DNA of 64,000 nucleotides, from positions 446,201,292 to 446,265,291 of the forward strand of contig CM022297.1 in NCBI GenBank assembly GCA_011799875.1, in the 5' to 3' direction. Within the stretch, counting starts at the first letter, position 1. Each line of letters starts with the position of its first letter. The notes under the pieces are model-generated. The model worked only from the letters and a program-made list of their open reading frames with translations, was not told where the DNA came from and did not search any database. This document shows, piece after piece, positions 24,401 through 36,401 of the stretch. Made by a program: the position numbers and the translations under genes. The stretch comes from Thinopyrum elongatum. Lineage: Eukaryota > Streptophyta > Magnoliopsida > Poales > Poaceae.

Positions 24401-24429
24401 CATAGGACATTGAAATGATTATGGTTTAG

Positions 24430-25540
24430 TCGACATAGAAATATATTTTCTCAGTCGGTTATGATAGATGTAAGATGATATTTTTTGTCATCCCATTTTT
24501 TACTTTCATAAATACCGAAGTATAATCGGATGCATCTTCCTAGTCACTGATCAACTAGGAAATAGAATACCAATAAATAATTTGTTTCGAAAACTGACAA
24601 AACATAATTGCTGTTCAAAAGGGTTTTCCTCCCTCGAGTAGTTTTGCCCCCCCTACAGGAGCACATCACCACAACCATTACAACAAAAGTAAACGCTTTT
24701 TCCACAATTTTAAGACAAGATTGGAACACAAACTAAAAAAAACTTCGTCACATGCCTTAAAAACAAATCCACTTACACGGAAAGGTTCCCTTGTCAAGCG
24801 CCAGAAGTTTTGCTTCCTTTGTCCAGAGAGGAAAATTGAAACAACATCACCAACTTGCCACTTCTAGCCAGCAATCCTGAATGCCGTGCAGCAGCCTCCT
24901 TGTTGCATTCCTCGGAATTACAAACTCGTATCGACCACATCATTACTCGTCTGCGCACCTCTCCGGTTTTGAAGGATACTGCAAATAGATTTCACAAGAT
25001 CATATAAATTAGGTAGCACAATATTCATGTAATTTCCAAGATTCAAAACATCTATCTATCAATTATATTATTAAAACAAAAGACAAACAAGTCATAGGAT
25101 AAATATCTAAACTGTTGATTATAAATTAATGGTTGGACTTGAAAATTAATATGTATACAACACAAGTGAAATCAAGGTTGATATACTTACAAATTAAATG
25201 TAACAAAAGTTTGCAACAGGGGAAAATAACTAGCTGAGAATAATAATACATGTGGCTCATTCACTCAGAAATAGATGACACATAACAATGTTTGAATCAA
25301 ACTTCACTAACCTTTGCTATTAATATGTAAAAAACACTTAGAGTGCATAAGTAAATCTTTTTTTCCATCAAGTTTGGATTGCTACCAAGTGTACCAAATG
25401 GAAGTGCGCAAGATTCTATAATAATAGAACCTATTATAGTTCCATGGAAACACATTTATAAAAAGATAACTGCCTAAGTTTTTAATGGAGAACGAGAACG
25501 TGTCAAAATCTAAAAGGACTAGCAGTAGACCGAAAGAAGA
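24430..25540 (-). pseudogene. Inverted partial copy of the bZIP-derived locus (intron, next exon, tail)
   Basis: The minus strand starts at ~25540 just after the position of the splice donor (TTTCTTCTTTCGG..CTAGTCCTTTTAGATTTT) and runs through the intron, ending TTTGCAG before 24978. The following exon reads ILQNRRGAQTSND then a stop; spliced to the array exon it gives NPKRVRSILQNR, matching the basic-region start of group-I bZIPs (KRVKRILANR). It then continues into a 3' tail (GAAAATTGTGG.., AGCATCCGATT-like) shared with the copies at ~26000 and ~28100. The array exon itself is absent. Confidence 0.65.
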
Positions 25541-25547
25541 AAGGGCA

Positions 25548-26400
25548 ACTGCTAACTAATGTGCATGCTCCTGTGAGATCTATTTGCAGCATCCTTCAAA
25601 ACCAGGAAAGGTGCACAGACTAGTAATGATGCGGGCTTTTGATTACGAGAAATCCAGCTCAACAGGGGTGCTCAGGTTTGCTGTCTTAGAAGAGTCAAGT
25701 GAGAGATGATGTTTTATTTTGTTGTGACATGGAAGAAACACTGCGCGCATCGGAAGAGAAATGTTACCTATTGGCTCTATTTTCCGGGCATGTAATAATA
25801 TGCATTTTTAGTTTTTGTTCCACTCTTGTCGAGAAGTTGTGGAATAAGTGTTTGCTTTCTTTGTAATGGTTGTCACGATGTGCCCAGGGGAGGAGAACCC
25901 TTTTGAACAGCTACTTCGTATTATCAGTTTTCAGAAATAAAGTTTTGGATCGATGATACTTCTTATTTTTTTGCAGGAAAACTTCCGATCTATTCATCTT
26001 CAATCATGGCAGTACACTGAACACCAGAAATAATAAAAATTACATCCAGATCCGTAGACCACCTAGCCGGCAAGAGTCAGGATCCTTTGCGGACTGGCTG
26101 CAGCACCGGCGGGAGGCGGAGGAACCCTAAGCTTTTTAGGGGAGAGGAGCTAGAGGTGATGCGAGAAGACCTACTTGGAGTGATTCGTGGTTGAGACAAA
26201 TATTTTATTGATACTTTAATTTTTAGGCAATTGGTGATAGAGAAACAACTATATATAAGTCATAGTTGAGTATAATCTGATTAGGCTTCAGGATTCATGG
26301 AAGAAAAAACAGGACCAAAAACCCTTCATCTCACAACTAGCATAATTGAATGAGAAAATATTTTTCTGTGTCCATTGAATCGGTCATTTGAATGTTTTAT
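25548..26400 (+). pseudogene. Second partial copy of the bZIP-derived locus (exon and tail)
   Basis: Begins with the intron end (GAGATCTATTTGCAG) and the exon that follows it at 25593 (CATCCTTCAAAACCAGG), which soon meets a stop. The shared tail follows: TTGTGGAATAAGTGTTTGC, GTAATGGTTGTCACGATG and TTCATGGAAGAAAAAACAGG. It meets the inverted copy head-to-head at about 25541-25547. Confidence 0.6.
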
Positions 26401-26869
26401 AAACCAAATCTACGGTGTAACTTCTCGTGTGTAAGCTTGAAGGCACTCCTTGTTCTCCCCGAGCAGTTGTCTTCATTGTCCCGCCCCTTCCCCGTTGCTT
26501 TCCTGCTCCTCTCTCCCCATCACTCCCGCCTTGTCATCCTATTTGATACCTTCTCCTCTCCGTCATAGCTTGTCATCTTGTATCTAGCTAACCGCCCAGC
26601 CCCCTTCGCTAGGTCTGCCACCACCACCATTGTCTCAACCTGCAGTGTTAAGTCGGAGCATCAACACTCTTAGGCCTTAATTGGATTATCGTTGTCCTTT
26701 TAAATACCCCTGTAAAAAAATACCCGTCTCGGCCCGTCATTTTTTTTGGACGGAAACTGCACAGGTGTCGGTAAGATAAACATCTAAGTTAAACACCTCT
26801 GTTTAAATTACACCGATCCCAAGTGTGGCCTTACTAGGTATCTGCCTAAGCTACCAGTGACAACTATCA
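26401..26869 (+). other. Upstream flank of the third bZIP-derived copy
   Basis: Similar to 30590-30896 (shared CTCGTGTGTAAGC, CTTGTCATCTTGT, CTAGGT-TGCCAC.. segments) and to 45803-45860 (GTGGTTGTGACTAT, CATCCCTTT). It probably represents the 5' flank of the original gene. No start codon or TATA box can be assigned with confidence. Confidence 0.45.
26673..26830. mobile_element. Tourist/PIF-Harbinger-type MITE
   Basis: A 158-bp insertion with GGCC termini (GGCCTTAATTGGATTATCG and, inverted, GGCCACACTTGGGATCGG) flanked by TTA on both sides (26670-26672 and 26831-26833), the 3-bp target duplication of PIF/Harbinger MITEs. The related flank at ~30866-30876 (GATCTTATTAGG) lacks it and shows the empty site. 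Confidence 0.7.
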
Positions 26870-28245
26870 TTATCATCAACGTTAGAGGTGGTTGTGACTA
26901 TAGACTCATCCCTTTAGCTCATCAAACTGGGTGCAAAAGCAGTCATTCTTTTACCAAAGCAACCCACGGCTGCCTTCTCCTAGTCTGGATGGGGAAGATC
27001 ATGTGCTGGAAGCAAACAACATCGCCTTGGAGTGGTCACACTAGCAGCCGTAGGTTCCAGAATGTCGCCAGTGATCCCCTTGTGGTGGACTTTGCCGATG
27101 GGTCATTCACAGAACGTGATTAAGAACATCACATGGGAGAAGCGCCTCAGAGAGATTGTGCTCACAACTCCTAAGAGGGTTAGAAGGTACGTATAATATC
27201 ATCCATTCAATTGTCCTTCCTTCTTTATAACTAGTGCTAGTCATTTTGCTTTTTTTATGATTATGTTTCCATGGAACTATAATAGGTACATATATTAGAT
27301 AATTCCATGATTTGAAAAGTAATATTGATTCACTTGTGCACTACCATGTGACCACGTGGTATGCAATCCAAACTTGATGAGAAAATATTTACTTATGCAG
27401 TCTAAGTGTTTTTTACATATTAATAGCAAAGGTTAGAAAAGTTTGATTTCAAACATTGTTAGTTGTCATCTATTTCTGAATGAATGAGCTATATGTATTA
27501 TTGTTCTGAGCTAGTTATTCTCCCTTGTTGCAAACTTTTGTTGCATTTAATCTGTAACTACAGCAACCTCTCTTTGACTTGTGTGTCGTACACTTATTAA
27601 TTTTCAAGTTCGATCATTAAATTTATAACCAACAATTTAGATATTTAAGCCTATGTTTAATCATATGATGACTTGTTCGTCTTTTGTTTTAATAATACAA
27701 TTGATAGGTAAATGTTTAGTTCTTGGAAATTACCTGAATATTGTGCTAACAATGTCTATGCTCATGTGAAATCTATTTGCAGTATCTTTCAAATCTAGAG
27801 AGGTGCACAGACGAGTAATGATGTAGTCGATACGGTTTTGTAATTTTGAGGAATGCAACTCAACATCAGGTCAAGCATGCTGTTACCAGGCGCTCAAGAT
27901 TGCTAGCTAGAAGAGGAAATTTGGATACGTTGTTTCTGTTTTCTCTCATGACAAAGTAAGCAAAACTTCTGGTGTTAGACAAGTGAAACTTTCCCTATAA
28001 CTGGTTTTGTTTTCCAAGCGTGTGCTGGAGTTTTGTAATTTATGCTCCAGTCTTGTCTGAAAATTGTGGAAAAAGTGTTTACTTTCATTGTAATGGTTCT
28101 GGCGATATGCTCCTAAAGGGGGCAAAGCTACTTGAGGGAGGAGAACTCCTTTGAACGTCCAAAACAAACATTTATCTTTTTCTATTTCCTAGGTGATCAG
28201 TGACTGAGAGAAGCATCTAATTAGACTTCGGTATTCATGATAGTT
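26870..28245 (+). pseudogene. Third, most complete copy of the bZIP-derived locus
   Basis: A diverged single-copy version of the array unit in its original context. The exon (about 26906-27187) has SSRRFQNVASDPLVVDFADG and, after a 2-base deletion, the pre-basic region up to the donor at 27188 (GTACGT). The intron (27188-27781) is like the array intron but continues past GAGCTAGTTATTCTCCC to an acceptor TTTGCAG. The next exon at 27782 (ILQ-equivalent) has an early TAG. The 3' tail runs to ~28245. It lacks the array junction and so shows the order before amplification. Identification as bZIP rests on the short pre-basic and basic motifs. Confidence 0.65.
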
Positions 28246-29252
28246 ATGTGCCTATATTAGGGTACCATGCCACGTTTGACTATTTGTTGACTTCACTTAG
28301 ATACTCAATGCTTTTTTTCCGAAATGATGCTAAAATTCCGGTCAGATCTACCATAGGACAAAGTTGAATATTTTATCCATTTCCAGCACATGACCTCAAA
28401 TTGTGTGTGTGTGTCCTCCACATTTTTAAGAGCTTATTTCGTACGCCTATAGATTGAAATGGGATCACTTTCAATGAAGTGTATAGAAATGTATAATATA
28501 TAGATAAACTATCCTAAAATTAGTGAAACTTTTACACAACAACATACATGAAGTTACAATAATACGAAACAAATATGACAAAAATCCACTGAATAACTAG
28601 ATATACGGATGTGCTCTACATTTTTCAACGAAAAAGAAAAATATGAAACAGGTGGGTCCTCTTCCCTACATGTCATGGAGTTCTACCACCATTCGCACCG
28701 GAGTCCGCCCGTGTCGCGTCAATGTTATATGGTCCCTGGATTTTCTGGATCCACGTATCATTCACCTACCTGCATCCTCTAGACCCCCTTCTCTCCCAGG
28801 CTGTTCTCCTCCTTCTCCAAATCCCCTACATTTATTAACATGTGCAACTTCTGCACTCTCTCATTGTCTTTTCGTTTTTTGACAAATAGCCAAACCTTCT
28901 TAAAACTTCTAAAACAAAAGGGTGATTTTGTTTTGGTTATTTGCCCTAGTACTTTTGAGCATTTGGCAGTTTTTGTTTTGTACTATCCTTATCCATCTCT
29001 GAACTAGATTGGTGTGCTAATTCACTTGAATCACTTTATTGGTCCGAGGGGGAAGGGGCGGGGCCAGCAATCCATATCAACTGAGCAAGTGATGTGATAC
29101 AATAAGTTGTTCAAAGAAACATGATACAATGAGTAATGCGCAAACAAGAAAATATAGATAACTGAGAAAGGATTCCAAACTTGTTTCATGACATACTTAC
29201 TTAAAAGGATCCCATACTGAACTACCTACTAATTGGATCCATAAACTATCTA
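28246..29252. other. Unassigned AT-rich DNA with a short (GT)n run
   Basis: No gene is seen. A short (GT) run lies near 28403-28414 and a C/T-rich stretch at 28780-28870. Degenerate direct repeats containing GGATCC occur at about 29199-29270 (three ~27-bp units with CTACTAATGG/TTGGATCC). Confidence 0.4.
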
Positions 29253-30044
29253 CTAATGGGATCCCTTACTAAACGAAACTACTGCTCCATATAGCCATGA
29301 CGCTCCCTTGCGCGCGCGCGGCACGCCACGAGTTCCCTCATGTGCGGCCGCTTCCCCGATTGGCAGGAGATCGCTTGCTCCTCGGCCTTGCAAATCGCGA
29401 GGTAGTCCTGGGCACATTTTCAGTTGGCGAGCGTAAACGCCTTTATCTAGTAATTCGGCGCCAACTGGTACTCGACCTCGCTGACAACGGCGGCCAATCA
29501 ATGTATCGCCAGGTGTATATGAGGATTCTGGCCCCGTCAGCATTCAGGGCATTGACCTCCACCCACTCGCCCTTCACACGATCCTCTTGCCAGAGATCCC
29601 ATCGCCTTGCTGTCTCAGAGGCCACATAGGCATCCCAGACGTCCTCCCTCACTGCGTGTTTCTCCTTCTCGGCCTTCATGTCCGCTTCTCTCCTATCGAC
29701 CTCCATTTGGGCTCAGAACTCCTCCATGGTGAGGGGTCGGGGCAGGTGGGACGTCCGACTTGGTGAGGGCTAGCGAAGCGGCGTCCTCAGCGCGCGACGT
29801 CGACGCGTGTATGCGAGTCATGAAACTGCAAAGCATCCTCCTCTGCATGGGGCGGCGAAATTGCGTGGAATAGGGATGAGCAACACCATAGTGTTCGCCG
29901 AGTAGGGAAAACGGTTGTAGGGGCGTTGTGAGAGTGTGTGTGGAGAGAAACACGGTATATGTGACTGGTGTGCCAATTGCCGTGGGCGGCACAGTAGTAA
30001 TAGTCGGCTGGAATCTCAAGAAGCGCGAACGGGCCAACAGTCAT
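29253..30044 (-). other. GC-richer, coding-like minus-strand stretch, unidentified
   Basis: GC-richer than its surroundings. On the minus strand a frame at 29706-29443 encodes a charged helical stretch (EVDRREADMKAEKEKH, then VREDVWDAYVASETARRWD). Just upstream a second frame ends in TPHHGGVLSPNGG immediately before it. I do not recognise the family. The abrupt edges and base composition suggest a captured gene piece or the ORF of a DNA transposon, but no terminal repeats were found. Confidence 0.3.
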
Positions 30045-30364
30045 GGGAGACGCACCGCTCGCTGGAATTCAATGCAAAACTTTTTCAATGCAAAACTGCA
30101 TTCACAGACCAACATGGCGTGTGAATAGGCGGATTCAAACGCGTATGAAACTTGATGTAGTTGACATAACATTTGGTGGGCACCATAGAGGAGAAAATGG
30201 GTCAAACGAGATGGCAAGTTGACGGCAACAAGTGAAGATGGCTCGTAGGGGCATGTAGGTAATTTCTTCGCACGTGATTGGCACGGACCGAAATAGAAAA
30301 GTTTGAGTGGTACGCCTCGAATATCCCAGTTCAATAGTGGCACTGACTGAAATTTCGCTTTGTT

Positions 30365-30896
30365 TCATCATCTTTGAAAAATAAAAGTTGGGATCGATGC
30401 TTCTTCTGCCGAAACAAATGTTGTATTTGTTTTTTTTTTTGTTTATTGGGTGGTAAGCGACTGATAAGAAGCATCCGTTTATACTTTAGTATTCATAAAA
30501 GTAAAAATGGAATAAAAAAATCTTCATCTCACAGCCATCATAAGTGATCTAGCAAATGTATTTCTATGTCGATTCAACCACAATCATTTTAATGTTTTGT
30601 AGAACGAAACTAAGGTGTGACCTCTCGTGTGTAAGCTGTGCGGCTTGATCCATAGGTGTCTTCCAACTATTATCTTCTTCCTCTCGCCCCTCTTCTGTTG
30701 CTGGCCGCACCTCTCTCTCCACCACTCTCGCCTTGTCATCTTTGTTGCCCCCTCATCTTTGTCCTTGTCATCTTGTTTCTAACCACCACCAGCCACATTA
30801 GCTAGGTATGCCACGACAACCATTTTCTGAGCATGTAGTGTCAAGTTGGAGCGTCGATGATCTTATTAGGCATCCGCCTAAGATGCCAGGGGCCAC
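30365..30896 (+). pseudogene. Fourth partial copy of the bZIP-derived locus (tail and next flank)
   Basis: 30365-30600 matches the 3' tail of the other copies (AGTTGGGATCGATGCTTCTT, AAGCATCCG, ACAGCCATCATAA). 30600-30896 matches the upstream flank before the third copy. It is interrupted at 30897 by a solo LTR and resumes at 45803 with GTGGTTGTGACTATG. Confidence 0.55.
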
Positions 30897-31266
30897 TGAT
30901 ACGTCTCCAACGTATCTATACTTTTTTACTTGTTTCATGCTATTATATTATCATTCTTGGATGTTTTACAATTATTTTATAGCAACTTTATATTATTTTT
31001 TGGGACTAACCTATTGACATAGTGCCCAGTGCCAGTTGCTGTTTTTTACTTATTTTTTACTTCGCAGAAAATCAATAACAAACGGAGTTCAAACGCAGCG
31101 AAACTTTTTGGAGATTTTTTCTGGACCAGAAGGAACAACTTGGGCCAAAGAAGTACCAGAAGGGTGCCCCGAGGGGGGCACAACCCACCTGGGCGCGCCT
31201 GGGGGCCCAGACGCGCCCTGGTGAGTTGTGCCCACCTCGGTAGCCTCCCGCACCGCCTCTTTGCTC

Positions 31267-31274
31267 TATAAATA
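31267..31274 (+). promoter_or_regulatory. TATA box in the TGATACG solo LTR
   Basis: TATAAATA within the sequence TTTGCTCTATAAATA, at the same place as in the other two LTRs of the family (51342 and 56318). Confidence 0.55.
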
Positions 31275-31628
31275 ACCCAATATTCTAAAAATCCTAAGGG
31301 AGTCGACGAAACACAATTCCAGCCGCCGCATGTTCCAGAAACACCAGATCCAATCTAGACACCATCACGTAGGGGTTCATCATCCTCATTGGTGCCTCTC
31401 CGATGATGTGTGAGTAGTTCATTGTAGACCTTCGGGTCCGTAGTTAGTAGCTAGATGGCTTCCTCTCTCTCTCTCTCTCTTTTGATTACAATGGTCTCTT
31501 GGAGATCTATTTGATTTAACTCTTTTTTGTGGTGTGTTTGTTGGGATCCGATGAACTTTGAGTTCATGATCAGATCTATTTTTATCCATGAAAGTTATTT
31601 GAGTTTCTTTGATCTCTTATATGCATGG

Positions 31629-34600
31629 TATAACACCCCCAGTGGATAACTACAGTAATCCCCTTTTGATTATGCCAGGTCATCATGATCAGCAGTGCTT
31701 AATCATCATTAGTGTCATATCTCTTTTCAATTCAAGTTCAAATGGAAATTCAAACTAGAGTCAAAATAAAAGTTGTTCAAATTTGAAAACTAAATTGTTC
31801 ATAATGTTGTAAATAATCTAGAGACCATTCTAAAATTATAACCAACAATTAATAAATTAATTAAGAGACTCTAACAGTAGCAAAACAACACTATTTAATA
31901 CCTTTTTAATTAAATAAAATCCCAAATGAAAACCTTTGTACTCAAAACCATTTATTTGCACTGGCATGCAATGCACTGAGATTTAAGGGCTAGGTCTCAT
32001 ATTTTACAAAAACCATTTAATGGCCAAACTATTTGTAAAACAGGAAAAAGAACAGAAAACAAAAGAGAAAATGAAATAAAAAGAAAAGGCCCGAGTGGCT
32101 GGGCTCTAGTCAGCACAGAGGGCCCAGCCCACCTCCCCTTCCTCCTTCCTACTGCTTCCCCTCTCGCACGCTGTCGCCTCGCCCGCACCCGCCGCGCCGC
32201 CCCCCTGCCCCGCGGTCGACAACGCGCCGACGCCGCCCGTCGAGGTTAAAGCCGCAGCCCTCGTGCCCCCCTGGCCTCTCCCTCACTCACCCTCTCTCTC
32301 TTTCGCTCGGCTCCCTCTTTCCCCTTCCTCCCGAGCACCACCGCTGACACGGTCGTCGCCGCAACGCTGCGGATCCACGGCCACCGGCGTCTTCGAGGCC
32401 GGCAACCAAACCTGGGAGGTGCGACGTCCTCCGCGTCATCGTCCTCGTCCGTCAGTTGGAGCCAGGGAGGTCGACAGGGACCGCATCGACCTCTTCCCCC
32501 TTTCGGTGCCCGCCGGCGATCGTCACCAAATCAGCCTCGCCTCTGCGCTACCGTTCCCCCGAGGGGCCTCCGTGAGCCCGCACTGTGAGCACCACCCCTC
32601 CTCTCCCCGTCCGTTTCCTCTTTCCACTGCCCTAGCCGTCCCGCCGCCGTGCCGAACTCCGCCGTCCGCCATGGCCGGTGAGCAGCGCGCTCTCGTGCCT
32701 CTCGGCCTCGTCCCAGGCCGCCGTCGCGCTCATAGTGCTGCGTAGGTATTGCCTGCGCGTGTAGTTCGTCGAACGCGCGACCGTAGCGCCATCTCCGTCG
32801 AGGCCCGAAAGTCGCCGCCATTCGACCTCGTCGTCGGGCACAACTCCGACCACCCCCACTGCCGTGCTCCCCACAATCGGACGCGGCGTGGAGAGGCCGT
32901 TCCAGGGCACCCAGCCGCACTCGAAACCCTGCCCCACAGCTCAAACCCGAGCTTGCCGGAGTTCGTCGCCGTTGCACGAGCTCGCCGGCGTGCTCCGGTG
33001 CCGGCGCTGACCTGGCCAGCCGGGCCCCACCGCTAGTGCCACTGACTGCGGGCCCCGCAGGCCCCGTTGACCTGGGTCAACTGCTAAGGTGGCACAGTGG
33101 CCACTGACATGCGGGCCCCACCCCATTTAAATGTTTTAAAATAAATAGATAAAAGTTAATTAACTATTAGTCACTGATAGGTGGGTCCCGCTAGTTGATT
33201 AGGATTAGATTAGTTAATTTAACTTTGTTAATCAGTCCAGTCTATGACACGTGGGGCCCACTGGTCAGGTTTGACCTGGCCGGCCCCCTGTTGACTGCTG
33301 ACGTCAGCTTTACGTCACGATGACGTCACCCTGTACTATTTTGGATAATTCGAATTTAATTAATTAAATAAATTCCAGAAAATCAATAAAACTTTAGAAA
33401 ATCATATCTTCTAATCAGTAACTCCGAAGAAAATAATTTATATATAAAAAATGCTCAGAATTTCGAGATGGATCTGAATACGCGGTCCGTTCGTCCGCCA
33501 CACGTCCCTAACTATCCGAACATGTAACCGTTCCCCTCTTTTCGTCTGTCCGAAATGCCGGACACTGGGAATACTTTCCCGGACGTTTTTCCCCTTCGCC
33601 GGGATTACCTAGCACTATGATAGAACACCGCTAGCTCTGCTTATTGACATGTCATGCACTTGTTTGCTTAGTATTTACTGTTTCCTCCCCCTCTTCTCTC
33701 TCGTTAGACCTCGACGCAGTTCCCGGTACCGCCTCAGCTCCAGAGACCGACGACACCATTGACGACCTTGCCCTTGCCGCCGAGCAACCAGGCAAGCCCC
33801 CCCTTTGATCATCCCGATATCGCTCATTTTATTTTCTCATGCTTGCATTATAATTGCTGCTGCTACTACTTTACCTATTCTGATGCATAGCCTGTTTATT
33901 GTAACCTGCTGTTGATAATTACCTGCATATCCTAACTGCTTAGTATAGGCTGGGTAGAGACCTATCAGTGACCCCACTTATCCCGATTGCCCCGCTGGAT
34001 TATCCGAAGACCCGATCAACGGGAATTGAAGACCAGGCCCCGACACCGCACATCACCCCCCCCCCCTTAGTTGTAACGACACTGCAGCGTTACTATCGAG
34101 TGCCGAGGGTGATACCTCGTGTAGCACTTCTGATGTTAACTCTGTAGGGTAGCTATTCGGTCGTGGTCATCGAGGGTGATTCCTCCTTCACCGCTCCCGA
34201 TAACGACGCTGTCGTACAACACCTCAAGTGTGAACCCAGCGAGGGTGATTCCTCCGAGTTCACCTTGACGGATACATCGAGTAGGAATCCAACGAGGGTG
34301 ATACCTCAGATTCCCCTGATGTTATGGACACACGGATACTTGGACTGTACTATTGTTACTTGGAAAGGCGGGTCGACCCTGAGGGGTACCCGCGTGTGAT
34401 GTGAAGACGGGTTGCCTGTATGGTGCCCGAGTGATGAATACGAGGCGCGGCCGGGCATTCTTAACCCTTGAAGCAAGTCCTCGAGACGGGGCGACGGGGT
34501 CAAATCTTTCATGAGTCTCTGCTCGTTACCGCAAGCCCAAGGTACTAACGATTTGGATATTTGATCCGAGCAGGCCTCTGGCCTGATAGCACTAACCATC

Positions 34601-35784
34601 ACGTGGGCATAGTATGGGCATTCTGCATCGTATGCATCAGCCGAAAGCTCTGCCAGACGTCCAGTTCAGCATGGCGGCACGGTCGGATCGTGTCGGCCAC
34701 CCGAGGCGATGCTGGTATCCACCCTGTGTGCAACGACCCGGAGGGCGAGGGGCGATGGCCAAGACCCCCTTGCGCTTAGGATGTAGACCGGCGGGGACCT
34801 CTCTGTTGAGCTGTAGGTAGGGTTGCGATGTGTCGTTTGGCCGAGGCCGGGCAGGACCCAGAAAGTGTGTCCGGCCGGAGTTAAGCGAGCGTGGTGGGTA
34901 AGTTGGTGCACCCCTGCAGGGAAGAACTAATCTATGCATAGCCGGTCCTACGGTAAAGGACACTCGGAGTTGTATCCTGATTGATACAATTAGAACTGGA
35001 TACTTGGATACTATGGCTCTGGGATTGCTTCTCGCAGGGAGTCGAGAAGGGATCTCAGGACGAGGTTGATGACTGTATGGCTCTGGGATTGCTTTCTCAT
35101 AGGGAGTCGAGAAAGGATCTCTGGGTGAGGTTGAGACTTAATGATACTGCTACATTATATTGATCTGTTCTACTCTCTTCTATTGCTGCAAGACCGCTGA
35201 AGATGCTAGTCTTCGATAGGACTAGGCTTTCCCCTCTATTCTGGCATTTCTGCAGCCCAGTCCACATACACAGCCTTCCTTTGATAATGTTGCATATGTA
35301 GTGTAGATCCTTGCTTGCTGAGTACTTCTGAGTACTCAGGGTTGCTTTGTTTTCCTTTTCTCCCCATATCAGTTTGTCGTGACCAAGATGACGGAGCCCC
35401 TGAGACAGATGCCCCGTCGATCGACTACTACTACTACCCTAAGGATGGTTACTACTACGAGCTGACTGATGACCAGGAGTAGGTTCGGAGGGTCCCAGGC
35501 AGGAGGCCTGCACCTTTCGATCGTAGTGTTTTCTTTTGCCCCGCCTTTCTAAAGGGCTTATCTGTGTTTTCTCTTATATCTGTACTCAGATATCTGATGC
35601 TTCCGCTGACGCTTGTATGCGAGCTGATGTATTCGAGCCCTCGAGGCCCTGGCTTGTAATATAAAGCTTGTATGACTTTATTTATGTTTTAGAGTTGTGT
35701 TGTGATATCTTCCCGTGAGTCCTTAAGCTTGATTGTGTGCATTTGCGTGTATGATTAGTGCACGATTGAGCCGGGGGCGTCACA
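31629..35784 (+). repeat. 5' LTR of the Tekay-like element
   Basis: 4156 bp ending GAGCCGGGGGCGTCACA. It contains a GC-rich segment (32110-33120), a 64-bp direct duplication (TATGGCTCTGGGATTGCTT at 35012 and 35076) and a Tyr-rich coding-like tail ending at 35482. It is nearly identical to the 3' LTR: I count three differences in the first ~115 aligned bases. Confidence 0.95.
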
Positions 35785-35787
35785 AGT

Positions 35788-35800
35788 TGGTATCAGAGCC
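35788..35800 (+). other. Primer-binding site (initiator Met tRNA)
   Basis: TGGTATCAGAGCC three bases after the LTR end, complementary to the 3' end of plant initiator methionine tRNA, the usual minus-strand primer of Tekay elements. Confidence 0.9.
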
Positions 35801-36401
35801 GACTACCTGTAGGATCCCCCTTCCCAACTCCTTGGCCGAAGTTGAGTCTAGTGGTCTAAAAACTAATTTACTAACTTGGTTGTGTGGCTTACGGGCCCAC
35901 GTCGCCAATTGGGTGGTATTAGGATCTTTTACTCCTCGACCTTTACTCTGGGACTCTGATCTCCCTCCTATTCGGGTTAAAATTTTACTAACTCCAACAT
36001 TAGGTTCTCGTGATCACATCCACCCGGTGTTCTAAAAATTTTCCCCCTTCCTTCAAGATTGCGCGCCAAGTTCTGCTTGCAGGATCCTCTTATTGAGGGC
36101 ACCCTGTGTTGTCACTTGCAGATTCCTCGCTCCAACAGTTTTCTCCGACGTTGATGTAGACTTTGCTATGTCTCGTTGTGTACTTCCCTACTGCGTGCCT
36201 GCGCGCCGCCTAGTTTGTCTAGCTGCGAGCGTTCCCATGCGCGTACTATCCGTTTGAATCCAACTCTGTGCATGGATTGGTATGTCTTTGACGACTACTA
36301 TTATATATCTAATGCCTATCCTGTTCTTCCCATGTTACATCATGAATAACTCCATTCACATGCAGTTTTTCTTGCTAAACTGCCCCTGTTGATTTGGCAG
36401 G
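35801..36401 (+). other. Untranslated leader of the Tekay-like element
   Basis: About 600 bp between the primer-binding site and the gag start. No conserved open frame. Packaging signals would lie here but none can be recognised. Confidence 0.5.
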
